NCBI GenBank assembly: GCA_027459485.1
Contig: DAIDIG010000001.1
Span: forward strand, 1 to 64,000
Direction: 5' to 3'
Source of the DNA: Bdellovibrionales bacterium
GTDB taxonomy: Bacteria > Bdellovibrionota > Bdellovibrionia > Bdellovibrionales > UBA1609
Length of the DNA: 64,000 nucleotides
Numbering within the stretch: the first letter of the stretch is position 1; every line of letters begins with the position of its first letter. This document shows positions 6,927 to 16,368 of the stretch, piece after piece. Below the pieces are notes generated by a model, which was given only the letters and a program-made list of their open reading frames with translations, ran no database searches and was not told the origin of the DNA. A program made the translations under genes and the position numbers.

Positions 6927-7469
6927 CTATCGACCGTAACGAGCTTGCAGTCGACCCTCAGCAATTTTCAAATTGTGGATGTAAAATCCGATCATCGATC
7001 CGCTCGCCGAACTGTCGAGTGGCAATGTTCCTTTCAAGGCATACACACTGAAAATGTATCGATGCGGTTTATCGCCGACGGGCGGGCAGGGACCTCCGTA
7101 GCTCGAGGTGCCGAAATCGGTTCTACCTTGAATCGCGCCGTGTGGCAGTTGCGCTTTACCGGTACCTGCGCCTAGTTTCAGCTCGTGAATGTTGCTTGGG
7201 ATGTTAAACACCAACCAGTGCCACCATCCGGCTCCGGTTGGAGCATCCGGATCGTAAACAGTGACGGCAAAAGCTTTCGTATTTTTAGGCGCGTGTGACC
7301 ACTCGAGATCGGGCGATATATTATCGCCATGACAACCGAAGCTGTTAAACACCTGTGCGTTAGGAACAGTCTTGCCGGCGTGTACGGTCTTACTTGTGAC
7401 GGTTAAAGCCGACGCGAAAATGGGTGCGAATATCGCGGCGGAGACGATGGCAACTGCGTTGCGGATCAT
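6927..7469 (-). CDS. Exported YbhB/YbcL (PEBP) family protein
   Basis: A 180-residue PEBP-family protein with a signal peptide (about residues 1-21, ending FASA). The mature part has GDNISPDLEWSHAP, VYDPDAP, WHWLVFNIP, FGTSSYGGPCPP and PHRYIFSVYAL, the complete family signature including the HRY strand. It is therefore the periplasmic counterpart of the cytosolic PEBP protein at 156-701. ATG at 7469 has GGGAGG at good spacing. A ligand-binding role in the envelope is likely; the ligand is unknown. Confidence 0.92.
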   Translation of the reverse strand: MIRNAVAIVSAAIFAPIFASALTVTSKTVHAGKTVPNAQVFNSFGCHGDNISPDLEWSHAPKNTKAFAVTVYDPDAPTGAGWWHWLVFNIPSNIHELKLGAGTGKAQLPHGAIQGRTDFGTSSYGGPCPPVGDKPHRYIFSVYALKGTLPLDSSASGSMIGFYIHNLKIAEGRLQARYGR

Positions 7470-7499
7470 GGTGGACCTCCCTTTGATAGTCTTACGAGG

Positions 7500-7997
7500 T
7501 TACTCAGGCAAAATTAGAAAGACAAGAGCCGCCGAATCGATCAAGATAAGCCGCGCCGCCGAGTTCATGGCCCCCGACCATGGGTGCGGGGCGAGCCAAA
7601 GATAAAACCATTCGCCGGCAATCGTGATAAATGCAGTCACTAAAAATATGAATCCGATCGTGAGACCCGTGACGGCCCAACTTTTGGCCCGCGCAAAATC
7701 GACCGGGTCGTGGCGGGCGCGGGCGAGTTGAAGGGAGCCGCCTGCGCTTAAGAACCCGATCGTGCACTCCGCTATGATGATAAAGCCGTAAACTAAATCT
7801 TGCAAAATTCGTGAATGGATAGCGCGAAGAAGAGTGCCGCGCGACAACCCTGCGTCGTGGGGGATTGTATCCATACTGAGAACATGACGGACGAACGCGA
7901 AGTTCACCGCGAGATTGAGCAAATTGTTCGCCGCGATCATCATGAACAATAAGGCGACGCAGGCGACAACGGCGATTTTACATTGGCGTAAAGACAT
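7500..7997 (-). CDS. DUF2165-family small integral membrane protein
   Basis: A 165-residue membrane protein with about four transmembrane segments (residues about 8-32, 68-88, 106-127 and 144-163). The N-terminal helix followed by NNLLNLAVNFAFVRHVLSMD, and the conserved loop after it, resemble DUF2165. No catalytic residues are evident. ATG at 7997 has no clear Shine-Dalgarno sequence. It is 30 bases upstream of the exported PEBP gene on the same strand and may be co-transcribed with it. Function unknown. Confidence 0.75.
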   Translation of the reverse strand: MSLRQCKIAVVACVALLFMMIAANNLLNLAVNFAFVRHVLSMDTIPHDAGLSRGTLLRAIHSRILQDLVYGFIIIAECTIGFLSAGGSLQLARARHDPVDFARAKSWAVTGLTIGFIFLVTAFITIAGEWFYLWLAPHPWSGAMNSAARLILIDSAALVFLILPE

Positions 7998-8046
7998 CTT
8001 GTTCGTTAGAGTTCAAATTTGATGCCATGTTAGCGAGGTTGCGTCG

Positions 8047-8778
8047 ATGAAATGGGCTTTGATTTTTCTAGTGTTCAACTGTTGGCTCGTACAAAAAGTG
8101 CACGCCCGCACGATTTTGACGAACGCTGTGCGGATGCACAATGCCCCGGCTTGGCTCAATCATGTGCGCATCGACCAAGTCGTGAACCACATCGAACTTC
8201 ATCTGGAGTGGTCGATTCATCGAATCGACGCTTACATGTATTCGAGCGAGACCGAGTACGACAATGCGCAAAGTTTCGGGCCGCTTTCGCTCGCAGTGAC
8301 TGAAACGGGCGATAACAAAGCGATCGTGCGACTAAGCCCACGGGTAAATAAAGACAATTTCGATCAAGTGTTCGGTCACGAACTCGTGCACGTGATTGTG
8401 TTTCAAAAGTATCGCGGTGCCGTGCCGAAATGGCTTGAAGAAGGCTTGGCGAATTTTTACTCGCGCACCGATTGCATCGACTATAAGTGGCTCGCGAAGC
8501 AGCCGTTTCCGAAAGATGTGCGCCAGCTCACGCACCCGATGCACGGGACGCTCGCGCGAATCGATTACCGTTACAAGGCGTCTGAAGCGTTTGCCGAAAT
8601 GCTCCATCATAACTGCAATTTGACCGAGTTGCTCCGGTTGAGTGTCACACGCAAAATGACCCCATACATTCACTCTTACTGCGGCATCAAAGATCTAAAT
8701 GCGGCTTTTCGCGCATGGGTGAAAACGCAAGCCACGCATTCGACCTGCGTGCCCGATCACTGGGATAAGATTTATTAG
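8047..8778 (+). CDS. Exported gluzincin-like (MA-clan) metallopeptidase
   Basis: A 243-residue protein with a signal peptide (residues about 1-20, ending VHA). The zinc motif HELVH lies in FGHELVHVIVFQ, followed about 18 residues later by WLEEGLANFYS, where Glu is the expected third zinc ligand of gluzincins. This matches the peptidase-MA-like family. Only this core is recognisable; the flanking parts are not. Four Cys lie in the C-terminal half and may form disulfides. ATG at 8047 follows GAGG at reasonable spacing. It is divergent from DUF2165 and convergent with doxX. Confidence 0.82.
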   Translation: MKWALIFLVFNCWLVQKVHARTILTNAVRMHNAPAWLNHVRIDQVVNHIELHLEWSIHRIDAYMYSSETEYDNAQSFGPLSLAVTETGDNKAIVRLSPRVNKDNFDQVFGHELVHVIVFQKYRGAVPKWLEEGLANFYSRTDCIDYKWLAKQPFPKDVRQLTHPMHGTLARIDYRYKASEAFAEMLHHNCNLTELLRLSVTRKMTPYIHSYCGIKDLNAAFRAWVKTQATHSTCVPDHWDKIY

Positions 8779-8789
8779 AATCAGATCTG

Positions 8790-9173
8790 TTAGAGCCTGA
8801 ACAACTGCCGAATTTTATCGCTGTACGGTCTGGCGATGAAACCGAGGTAAAATTCAAGCAAACCGACCACGATGGCGAGTGCCAGGCCTTTGTGATCGAC
8901 GAAAGTATGGAACAAGACGATGTTCACCACGACCGGAGCGAGAATGACCACTCCCAAACTAACGAAGGCGCCGGTCAGTAGAAGCGCCCCACCCACGACT
9001 TGCACACCGAACAGTAGGGGAAAGAAATAGCGGACCGCCGACAAGCCTGAAAAGAAATCGAGGGTGCGGCCCGACAATGGTGGCATCGGCAAAAAATGAA
9101 AGAAGCCATTGAGCCCAAACACGACAAAAATCAAACCCAACACGATGCGCGCAAAAGTTGGTAATCTACCCAT
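8790..9173 (-). CDS. DoxX-family membrane protein
   Basis: A 127-residue protein with four transmembrane segments typical of DoxX: FARIVLGLIFVVFGLNGFFHF, then YFFPLLFGVQVVGGALLLTG, then VILAPVVVNIVLFHTFVDH, then a last helix to LEFYLGFIARPYS. DoxX proteins are linked to thiol and oxidative-stress control in some bacteria, but here the role is unknown. The frame opens at 9224, but ATG at 9173 begins directly at the family N-terminus. Its upstream region is shared with the ABC exporter genes. Confidence 0.88.
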   Translation of the reverse strand: MGRLPTFARIVLGLIFVVFGLNGFFHFLPMPPLSGRTLDFFSGLSAVRYFFPLLFGVQVVGGALLLTGAFVSLGVVILAPVVVNIVLFHTFVDHKGLALAIVVGLLEFYLGFIARPYSDKIRQLFRL

Positions 9174-9267
9174 AATACGGCCCGCCTTTGTGACTGTTAA
9201 ATAAATCTTTCCATTTCGTCGCATTCGCTGTCAACACCGGCCTGATTATCTAATATGATGATAGGGC

Positions 9268-10188
9268 ATGAACCCAATCATTGAAATCAGCGACCTCAAC
9301 AAAGTGTACGCCGGCGGTTTTCAAGCGCTCAAAAATATTCATTTAAAAATTAATAAAGGTGAGATTTTTGCATTGCTTGGTCCGAACGGAGCAGGCAAGA
9401 CCACGATGATCAGTATCGTGTGCGGAATTGTCAACCCGACCAGCGGCAACGTGAAGGTCGACGGGCATGACATCGCGAAAAATTATCGTCATACGCGGTC
9501 GCTCATCGGGCTTGTCCCGCAAGAAATTGCGACGGACTCATTTGAAACCGTATTTAATACCGTGAGTTTCAGCCGGGGGTTGTTCAACAAACCAAAAAAT
9601 CCCGCTTATGTCGAAGACGTTCTAAGAAAACTCACGTTGTGGGAGAAACGCAAAAGCAAAATCATGACTTTGTCCGGCGGGATGAAACGCCGATTGATGA
9701 TTGCCAAAGCTCTCGCTCACGAACCGAAGATATTGTTTTTGGACGAGCCGACGGCGGGCGTCGACGTGGAGCTGAGAAAAAACATGTGGCAGCAAGTGCG
9801 CGCTTTACGTGAAGCGGGCGTGACGATCATTTTGACGACTCATTATATCGAAGAAGCCGAAGAACTGGCCGATCGAATCGGGGTGATCAATCACGGTGAA
9901 CTCATCGTGATTGAAGAAAAAAAGCACCTCATGAAAAAACTCGGCAAGAAAGAGTTGAGTCTCGAACTCAAAACGCCGCTGACTCAAATACCAAATGCAT
10001 TGTCGAAATACGATTTAAAATTGGGCTCGGGCGGGTATGTGCTCACGCTTTCTTACGATTCGAATCGCAGTGAAAGCGGCATTACCGATCTGCTCGACAC
10101 GCTTCGCGAACACGGAGTTGCGTATCGGGATATTTATACAAAACAAAGCAGCCTTGAAGAAATATTTGTTCAGTTGGTGCATCAATGA
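9268..10188 (+). CDS. ABC transporter ATP-binding protein (YadG/DrrA type)
   Basis: A 306-residue ATPase subunit of an ABC-2 exporter. Walker A is GPNGAGKTT, the signature is LSGGMKRRL, Walker B is ILFLDEP, and the H-loop is [11 protein letters not shown]. The C-terminal 80 residues form the usual small regulatory domain. The stop codon overlaps the permease start by four bases (ATGA), so the two make one exporter. The YadG-like order suggests export of a lipid, polysaccharide or drug; the substrate is not visible. Confidence 0.93.
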   Translation: MNPIIEISDLNKVYAGGFQALKNIHLKINKGEIFALLGPNGAGKTTMISIVCGIVNPTSGNVKVDGHDIAKNYRHTRSLIGLVPQEIATDSFETVFNTVSFSRGLFNKPKNPAYVEDVLRKLTLWEKRKSKIMTLSGGMKRRLMIAKALAHEPKILFLDEPTAGVDVELRKNMWQQVRALREAGVTIILTTHYIEEAEELADRIGVINHGELIVIEEKKHLMKKLGKKELSLELKTPLTQIPNALSKYDLKLGSGGYVLTLSYDSNRSESGITDLLDTLREHGVAYRDIYTKQSSLEEIFVQLVHQ

Positions 10189-10946
10189 ATTTTCGAGCTA
10201 TTCGTGCGATTTACAAATACGAGATGTCGCGAACGTTTCGCACGGTCGGTCAAAGTGTCGCCTCGCCGGTCATCTCGACAGTTTTGTATTTTATCGTATT
10301 CGGTTCGGCGATCGGCTCGCATATGAGCGCGGTTCAGGGTGTGAGTTACGGTGCCTTCATCGTGCCGGGGCTCACGATGCTGACCGTGCTGCAACAAAGT
10401 GTCGCAAATGCGTCGTTCGGCATTTACTTCCCACGCTTTGTCGGGACGATCTACGAAGTTTTATCGGCGCCGATTTCATACGTCGAAATCATTATCGGCT
10501 ACGTGGGCGCGGCTACAACCAAGGCTCTCATGGTCGGCACGATCATTCTTATCACTTCGAGCTTTTTCGTACCGCTTGAAATTCGGCACCCGTTTTGGAT
10601 GGCCGGCTTTTTATTTCTCACGTCGCTGACGTTCAGCCTGCTCGGTTTTATTATCGGCATTTGGGCGGACGGTTTTGAAAAGCTTCAGTTGATACCGCTT
10701 CTCATTATCACTCCGCTTGCATTTTTGGGCGGCTCCTTTTATTCGATAAAAATGCTGCCGCCGCTTTGGCAGAAAATTTCGATGGCAAACCCGGTCGTGT
10801 ATTTGATCAGCGGGTTTCGCTGGAGTTTTTATGAACGTTCAGACATTAGCGTCCACACAAGCCTTCTCATGATCGCGATCTTTCTCGGCATTTGCCTCGT
10901 GATTGTCGCGCGTATTTTTCAGACGGGTTATCGGCTCAAAACATGA
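10185..10946 (+). CDS. ABC-2 type permease (YadH type)
   Basis: A 253-residue membrane protein with six predicted transmembrane segments and the ABC-2 motif region ending [12 protein letters not shown], followed by [15 protein letters not shown], which is characteristic of YadH/NodJ-type permeases. It pairs with the ATPase encoded immediately upstream. Its stop codon overlaps the ATG of the glycosyltransferase gene (10943), so all three genes are probably co-transcribed, and the exporter may act on a glycolipid or glycan. Confidence 0.93.
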   Translation: MNFRAIRAIYKYEMSRTFRTVGQSVASPVISTVLYFIVFGSAIGSHMSAVQGVSYGAFIVPGLTMLTVLQQSVANASFGIYFPRFVGTIYEVLSAPISYVEIIIGYVGAATTKALMVGTIILITSSFFVPLEIRHPFWMAGFLFLTSLTFSLLGFIIGIWADGFEKLQLIPLLIITPLAFLGGSFYSIKMLPPLWQKISMANPVVYLISGFRWSFYERSDISVHTSLLMIAIFLGICLVIVARIFQTGYRLKT

Positions 10947-12475
10947 ACCGTCGCATTCTTGGCATCCCGGCGTGCGACTGGTGTTGGCTTTTAGGTCTTG
11001 GGCTGATCCGCGTTTTGATCGCCCTTCGCTACGGTTTAGGAGTGGACGAAGCCCATTACGCGCTCTATGGCGTTCACCTTGACTGGAGTTATTTCGACCA
11101 CCCGCCGCTCGTCGGATGGATTCAAGCGATTTTTATGCGCCTATTCGGTCATCATGATTGGGGGGTGCACTTACCCGCCGAAATTTTGGGAGTGGTGGCA
11201 GGCGCTCAAGCTTACCGTTTAGGCGAAAAACTCACGGGAGATTTGAAAGCCGCGCGATGGGCGGCCCTCGCGCTCAGCGTGTCGTTTTTGCCGAACGGGC
11301 TTTGGTTCATGCTGGTGCCCGATACGATTTTGCTCGTTCTAATTTTGTGGCTGGTTGAAGTGGTGATGCGGCTTCACGAAAATCGGTATCAACGACTGCG
11401 CGAATGGATTTCATTCGGTCTGGCGCTCGGTCTTTGCGGGCTCACGAAATATACGGCGGTCATTTTATTGCCGGGGCTCGTCGGTTTTATTCTCGGCGAA
11501 CGCTCTATTTTCCGTTCTTTTGACCGTCAGCAGATGCAACGATTTATTTTTGGCTTTATCGCCGCCGTCCTGGTCGCGTGCATCGTGGTTGCACCGGTTT
11601 TTTATTGGAACGCCACTCATCAATGGATCAGCTTTCAATATCAAATTTTACACGTGGTTCACGCGCATCAAGTCGGGCTTTTTGGGAGGCTGCGAAAATT
11701 GTCGGCTTTTTTGGCGGTCCAATTTGTCGCCTACAGCCCGTTTGTCATTGCGGCGGCGGCCATCGGTTGGTTGATGCGTCCCGATTTGGCGCCCGAGCGC
11801 GCTCGACTGATCTTATGGTTGTCGCTGCCGTGCCTGTTGTTTTTCGCCTACTCGGGTTCGCGCGAAGCGGGCCTGCCGCACTGGACGTTCTATGCGTGGG
11901 GTCTCTTGTTACCTTCGGGGGTTGCTCTCGGGGTCAAGCACGCCCCGGCGCGGGGTCGAATGGTTCGCTCGATCAAGACTCTTGTTTCAGTTTCAGGGGT
12001 GCTCGTTGGCGTTTTACTTTTTGAGCTCGCGTTTCATGTCATTCGATATCCGGCCTATCATTCGGCGTACAACGATTTCGCGGGTTGGAGCGAATTGCGC
12101 CCTGTGATTCGAAACATATTGGCCGGCCAAAACGGACGCGAAGTTGCGATCGGTGTGCCGAACTGGACACTCGGCAGTCGCGCCAATTGGTACTACGGTG
12201 ATTTGGCGCCCGTCTATGTTCTTCAAAATAAACTCGATCAATTCAAATTGTGGGAGAAAACTCCCCCCACCGGTCGCGATATTTTGATTCTCGAGTGGCG
12301 TGGCTTTGCAGTGAGCCCAGCGCAAAAAGCGCAGTGTGCGTCGATTGAACCGGTGACGAGCCGAACGTTTTACGAACACAATTCGCCGATTACGTCGGTT
12401 GACCTTTGGTGGTGCCGAAAATACGGCCTTCGCGGCGCACAAGGTAAAAATACAAGCCCGAAAGTGACCAAATAA
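10943..12475 (+). CDS. GT39-type glycosyltransferase (ArnT/PMT-like)
   Basis: A 510-residue integral membrane glycosyltransferase with about eleven transmembrane segments. The GT-C acidic motif is in the first periplasmic loop: [11 protein letters not shown] followed by [11 protein letters not shown] second PDT motif follows in MLVPDTILL. Such enzymes transfer sugars from polyprenyl-phosphate donors to lipid or protein at the outer face of the inner membrane. The frame opens at 10892, but ATG at 10943 overlaps the permease stop and starts the family N-terminus. The last 86 bases overlap the gene on the opposite strand. Confidence 0.85.
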   Translation: MNRRILGIPACDWCWLLGLGLIRVLIALRYGLGVDEAHYALYGVHLDWSYFDHPPLVGWIQAIFMRLFGHHDWGVHLPAEILGVVAGAQAYRLGEKLTGDLKAARWAALALSVSFLPNGLWFMLVPDTILLVLILWLVEVVMRLHENRYQRLREWISFGLALGLCGLTKYTAVILLPGLVGFILGERSIFRSFDRQQMQRFIFGFIAAVLVACIVVAPVFYWNATHQWISFQYQILHVVHAHQVGLFGRLRKLSAFLAVQFVAYSPFVIAAAAIGWLMRPDLAPERARLILWLSLPCLLFFAYSGSREAGLPHWTFYAWGLLLPSGVALGVKHAPARGRMVRSIKTLVSVSGVLVGVLLFELAFHVIRYPAYHSAYNDFAGWSELRPVIRNILAGQNGREVAIGVPNWTLGSRANWYYGDLAPVYVLQNKLDQFKLWEKTPPTGRDILILEWRGFAVSPAQKAQCASIEPVTSRTFYEHNSPITSVDLWWCRKYGLRGAQGKNTSPKVTK

Positions 12476-13370
12476 ACTGAACGATCTGCACGACGGTGAT
12501 CGAAAGCGGGCCGAGCGGGGATTTATGCCCTAGGTACGTGTTAAAGAAAAACAAAAAGGCCGCCTGCCCAACGCCGATGCCGGCTGGTGCGATAGGCAGC
12601 GATGTCACAATGTACCCAAGCGGGCCGATAAAAAAGTAGGCGCTCAAGGGAATCGGCTCCAAATGGAGCGCCACGCCGATTGCGGCCAATGCCAGAATCG
12701 CGAAGATTTGCATGAGCGTACCCCAAGCCAAACTGGTCAGAACATGGTGCGGGTTCGCGGCGTAAAATTCAAATGACGAGGCGATCTGCTCGGCAAATTT
12801 ACGGATGGGGACGAGACGCTTTGGTACCAGTTTCACGAGCAACTCGCGAGACGTGCGCCAACATCCCAAACTCATGATAGAGCTTAAGACCAAAAACAAG
12901 GCGATCATGATGAGCGAGAGTGTGTGCAGTTTCGGCAAAAGCGAAAAACGCGACCACTGGCAAATCACCACAATCACAGCCATTAAAGACAAGACGTAAA
13001 AGCCGATGAACCGGTCAAACAATACGGTGTAGGGCGATGTTTTGGCGTGTTCGCCGACATCTTTATGCAGATAAAAGGCTTTGACGACATCACCGCCGAC
13101 CCCGCCGGGCAGGATAAAATTAAAAAAATTGCCGATGAAAAATATCTCAAAATTGTACCGAATGCTGAGGTTCACGCCTTGGGCTTTCAGCAGATAGCGA
13201 AATCGTTCGGCTCCGCAAAGCAGCATGGCGAGTAGGCTCACCGCCGCCAGCGGAAAGTACACCGGGTCGAGCGCACGCTTCAGATCGGCGAAGTTGAGAT
13301 AATTCGAATGGACGAGCCACACGATAATTGCGACCGCAAACGCGGTTTTCAGAATTGAGGTGATTTTCAT
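12390..13370 (-). CDS. UPF0104/LPG-synthase-type flippase-like membrane protein
   Basis: A 326-residue protein with about eight transmembrane segments, of the lysylphosphatidylglycerol-synthase transmembrane type (AglD/MprF N-terminal relatives). Conserved blocks include FFIGNFFNFILPGGVGGDVVKA and LFDRFIGFYVLSL. Members flip or otherwise handle lipids. No C-terminal aminoacyltransferase domain is present. Its 3' end overlaps that of the GT39 gene by 86 bases in convergent orientation. Its start overlaps the stop of the AgmX/PglI-type gene by four bases. Confidence 0.86.
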   Translation of the reverse strand: MKITSILKTAFAVAIIVWLVHSNYLNFADLKRALDPVYFPLAAVSLLAMLLCGAERFRYLLKAQGVNLSIRYNFEIFFIGNFFNFILPGGVGGDVVKAFYLHKDVGEHAKTSPYTVLFDRFIGFYVLSLMAVIVVICQWSRFSLLPKLHTLSLIMIALFLVLSSIMSLGCWRTSRELLVKLVPKRLVPIRKFAEQIASSFEFYAANPHHVLTSLAWGTLMQIFAILALAAIGVALHLEPIPLSAYFFIGPLGYIVTSLPIAPAGIGVGQAAFLFFFNTYLGHKSPLGPLSITVVQIVQFIWSLSGLYFYLVRREGRIFGTTKGQPT

Positions 13371-14272
13371 TTGTAATCGATCGGATAGTTAATCGTCATC
13401 GGGTCACCGTTGAAGGATTCAAATTGCAAGCGCTCGAGTACCGACCGTGTGCACTCCAAAAGTTCTTTATTGTTCAACATGTCTTGCAGAATGTGCAAGT
13501 GGGCCACTTGACCGGCTGGGCTTATTGTCATGTTGAACAGCAGAGAACCTTCGGATGCCAGATTGTCGCGAATACTGTTCATTTGACAGTGCTGAAATGC
13601 GGCGGCGTGCGTGCGAATCACTTTTTCAATGTACTCATTTGAGAGTGTTTCGCGACCGCCCACCAATAACTTATCGGGAGCCGAGCTCGGCGCAGTCGCG
13701 GCGGCTGACACTGCAACCGATGGTTGGGCGCTAGCCCGAGTCGGGGCTGTCAGCGTCATCGATGCGAGCGGTGGAGTCGCCGGCGCCGATTTCGGCCGAA
13801 ACTCCGGCGCAAAAATTTGATTGTTCATGGCAATATAGAGAAGCCCTTCGGTGCCGCGAGCGAGTATTTGAAAGTCGCCGCTCGATAACGTGATGAGAAC
13901 CGGGGAGCCTGCCTCGTTGGGGCGGTACGACTGAATAGTCGCTTCCGTGCCCGGCAACAATCGAAGCCGATATCCGGAGGGGAAGCTCAAATCGGCCGCC
14001 GACGCTCGCGCGAGTAAGATTTGGTCCAAATGATATATCGGAGATTGGGCGCGCGCCCTATACGTGATATCCGACTGGTCTGTTAAACGATGAATGACCG
14101 CGGAGCCACTGGCGTTTTCAACGATGGCAATGACCGGGCCTCGATTCGTAGCTGAAACTGCCGCGCGTCCGTTCATCCAAGTGACAAGTTTTCGCGAAAT
14201 GGGTTTTGAATAATAAATGAAGACGCCAGCCAACGCAGCCGAGACGAGGGTGATGGCGGCTTCCACCCGCAT
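13367..14272 (-). CDS. AgmX/PglI C-terminal domain protein
   Basis: A 301-residue protein. Residues about 1-20 form a membrane anchor. Residues about 60-150 have a FecR-like beta stretch (GYRLRLLPGTEATIQSY). A Pro/Ala/Ser-rich linker spans about 155-200. Residues about 208-301 match the AgmX/PglI C-terminal domain: VIRTHAAAFQHC, LLFNMTISPAGQVAHLHIL, LLECTRSVLERLQF and INYPIDYK, with the paired Cys typical of this TonB-like fold. Such domains are common in myxobacteria and bdellovibrios, some linked to gliding. ATG at 14272 follows AAAGGA inside the end of secG. Confidence 0.75.
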   Translation of the reverse strand: MRVEAAITLVSAALAGVFIYYSKPISRKLVTWMNGRAAVSATNRGPVIAIVENASGSAVIHRLTDQSDITYRARAQSPIYHLDQILLARASAADLSFPSGYRLRLLPGTEATIQSYRPNEAGSPVLITLSSGDFQILARGTEGLLYIAMNNQIFAPEFRPKSAPATPPLASMTLTAPTRASAQPSVAVSAAATAPSSAPDKLLVGGRETLSNEYIEKVIRTHAAAFQHCQMNSIRDNLASEGSLLFNMTISPAGQVAHLHILQDMLNNKELLECTRSVLERLQFESFNGDPMTINYPIDYK

Positions 14273-14274
14273 TT

Positions 14275-14655
14275 TTATTTTCCTTTGGGTGCGGTTGGCG
14301 TTGTCGCCGTAGCACTCGAGTTGCTGGGCGCAGCCCCTGGTTTGGCCGGTGTCGGAGTTGTCGGCGTGGTCGTTTTAGTCGCCGCTGCCGGCGGCACATA
14401 ACTGTCAGTCACACTGCCTGAGTGCGATGTCGTCATATAAGTCAACGTAATGGAGGTGGCTGCAAACACAATCGCGAGGCCCCACGTGAAATTCACAAGA
14501 AAGCTAGCTGCGCCCGTCGAGCTCAAAATCTGATTCGAGCCGCCGCCGCCACCACCAACGCCAAACACGCCGCCGCCTTTTGCATCTTGAAGGAGCACGA
14601 TCGTCACTAATAAGATAGCTGTCAAAATCTGAATAACCGATATAAAAACAATCAT
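14275..14655 (-). CDS. secG: Preprotein translocase subunit SecG
   Basis: A 126-residue SecG, the accessory subunit of the SecYEG inner-membrane translocon. The first helix (VIQILTAILLVTIVLLQ), the cytoplasmic DAKGGGVFGVGGGGG loop and the second helix (FTWGLAIVFAATSITLTYM) match the family. The C-terminus carries a Thr/Pro/Ala-rich tail of about 45 residues that is longer than in E. coli. ATG at 14655 has GGAGG at good spacing. In many bacteria secG lies next to tpiA; here the gap-pgk-tpiA genes are about 3.5 kb away. Confidence 0.92.
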   Translation of the reverse strand: MIVFISVIQILTAILLVTIVLLQDAKGGGVFGVGGGGGGSNQILSSTGAASFLVNFTWGLAIVFAATSITLTYMTTSHSGSVTDSYVPPAAATKTTTPTTPTPAKPGAAPSNSSATATTPTAPKGK

Positions 14656-14737
14656 GAAGCCTCCGCGGGCACATCAATTTCTGTAAGAATTTTATATAAG
14701 AGAGATTCGGCGCGGCGTCCACAAAAAACTGTGGCGA

Positions 14738-15700
14738 TTAGGTTGATATGAGCCCGTACCGACCGAGGGTTCTTGGTTCCACGGTATTGAGATAAAGGCT
14801 CAATACTTTCGCCAAATATTCTAGAAATACAACGTCGCCATCCGGCACCTTGGTGCAATGGGGCGGCATTCGCGCCGACAAAACGCCGAATGGTTTCTGC
14901 CTATACGCGATTGGGCAAACTACGAGCGAATTAAAGTCGATATTTTTGAAATTGGCGCGGATTTGGCTAAGAGCTCGGCTCTCCGACAAATTGTCTATGA
15001 CGACGGTCTTGCCGGTGTGAACGGCCAGTCGAATCTCCGGATACTTTGTTAGATCCAGCGCGAGGCCACCGATGTCTTTCTTGTCATTGGAGGCCACTAC
15101 GATGCCTTTCTCGTAAGTCAACTGTTGAACAATAGACACGCGAAGGGCCGATGTTTTATATGCGGCCATAGTCGTGAACTCAAACAGCGTTTCTTCAAAG
15201 GCGGCAGGTCGCAGCGCGAGAGCAATTGCCGAATCAGCTAGTTGCAATGCGTCTTTTTGCGCGTGCTGATGCTGAGATTGTACTTCGCGCGGCTCGCGAC
15301 AGTGAAAGACAATCCGGGTGAGAAGATCTTTAAACATGATCGGTCGAGCTAAAAAGTCGCGGGCGCCGCGCTCGTACGCTTCGCGCACGTTGTCGGCGTT
15401 ATTGTGCCCCGACATCACCAATGTGGCGATATGCACGCCTCGGAGTGACGGATCGCTGTGGATGAATTTAAGAATTTCAAATCCGTTGGCGCCCGGTAAC
15501 AATAAATCTATCAACAAAATCCGCGGTCGCCATGACGATAATATTTTTTTCGCGCTATTACCATCGATGGCCATGCGGCAGTCGAACCCGTTTTCGGTCA
15601 GAAAGTCGAACATGCGGCGTGCGGTCAAAGTGTCGGCATCCGCGACGAGAACGCGTATTTTTTCGGCTGTGCGAACTTTGACTTTTTTGGCGGCAGTCAT
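14738..15700 (-). CDS. Degenerate receiver domain plus GAF domain protein
   Basis: A 320-residue protein. Residues about 15-130 are a receiver domain with acidic residues Asp21 and Asp23, the phospho-acceptor Asp65 in ILLIDLLLPG, and Ser97. The otherwise invariant Lys is Arg119 (FLARP in place of FLxKP), so phosphorylation signalling may be altered. Residues about 165-310 resemble a GAF domain. There is no DNA-binding or catalytic output domain, so it may work through protein contacts. The frame opens at 15727; ATG at 15700 has AGG five bases upstream. It is divergent from tmk. Confidence 0.83.
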   Translation of the reverse strand: MTAAKKVKVRTAEKIRVLVADADTLTARRMFDFLTENGFDCRMAIDGNSAKKILSSWRPRILLIDLLLPGANGFEILKFIHSDPSLRGVHIATLVMSGHNNADNVREAYERGARDFLARPIMFKDLLTRIVFHCREPREVQSQHQHAQKDALQLADSAIALALRPAAFEETLFEFTTMAAYKTSALRVSIVQQLTYEKGIVVASNDKKDIGGLALDLTKYPEIRLAVHTGKTVVIDNLSESRALSQIRANFKNIDFNSLVVCPIAYRQKPFGVLSARMPPHCTKVPDGDVVFLEYLAKVLSLYLNTVEPRTLGRYGLIST

Positions 15701-15750
15701 ATACCTAATGTTCGGTTGAATTCCCACGCCAATTGAGTAGAACGAAGAGT

Positions 15751-16368
15751 ATGAAGTTTATCGCATTTGAGGGCCTCGACGGGTCGGGAAAATCGACCTT
15801 GATTCAAGGTACGGCCAGCGAATTAAAGACCAAAGGCCAGGCTGTCGTGACCACGCGTGAGCCGGGCGGCACTCCGCTTGGAGATGAAATTCGCAATCTT
15901 CTTTTGCGCACGACCGGCGACGCGCCGGTGCCGCGCGCCGAACTGTTGCTCTACGGTGCCGCGAGGGCGCAACACGTTGACCGCGTGATTCGGCCGGCAC
16001 TCCAAGAGAAAAAATGGGTACTGTGCGATCGCTATTCGGCATCATCAGTCGCGTTTCAAGCCGGCGGGCGAACGCTTCAGCGTGAGAGTATCGATTGGCT
16101 CAATGATTTCGCCACGGATCGTCTGAGACCTGATTTGTGGGTGTTACTCGACTTGAGCGCTGAGGACGCGTTTCGCCGGATGCAAGGCCGCACGCTCGAT
16201 CGCTTTGAACGTGAAGCGCGCGACTTTCACGAACGCGTACGGGCCGGCTATCGCGCCCTTGCCAACGAGGAGCCGAGAAATTGGCTCGTGTTGGATGCTC
16301 GGCAGTCGGCGGCGCAATTGCAAACTGAATTGATAGACGAATTGCAGACACGCGGGTGGTGGCCATGA
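15751..16368 (+). CDS. tmk: Thymidylate kinase
   Basis: A 205-residue dTMP kinase, making dTDP for DNA synthesis. The P-loop is EGLDGSGKST, followed by TTREPGGTPLG, the WVLCDRYSASSVAFQAGGR block with the DRY/S motif, and a short Arg-poor LID. Length fits the family. The frame opens at 15733, but ATG at 15751 starts directly at the conserved MKFIAFEGLDG. It overlaps holB by four bases (ATGA), forming tmk-holB-tatD, a common bacterial arrangement. Confidence 0.96.
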   Translation: MKFIAFEGLDGSGKSTLIQGTASELKTKGQAVVTTREPGGTPLGDEIRNLLLRTTGDAPVPRAELLLYGAARAQHVDRVIRPALQEKKWVLCDRYSASSVAFQAGGRTLQRESIDWLNDFATDRLRPDLWVLLDLSAEDAFRRMQGRTLDRFEREARDFHERVRAGYRALANEEPRNWLVLDARQSAAQLQTELIDELQTRGWWP

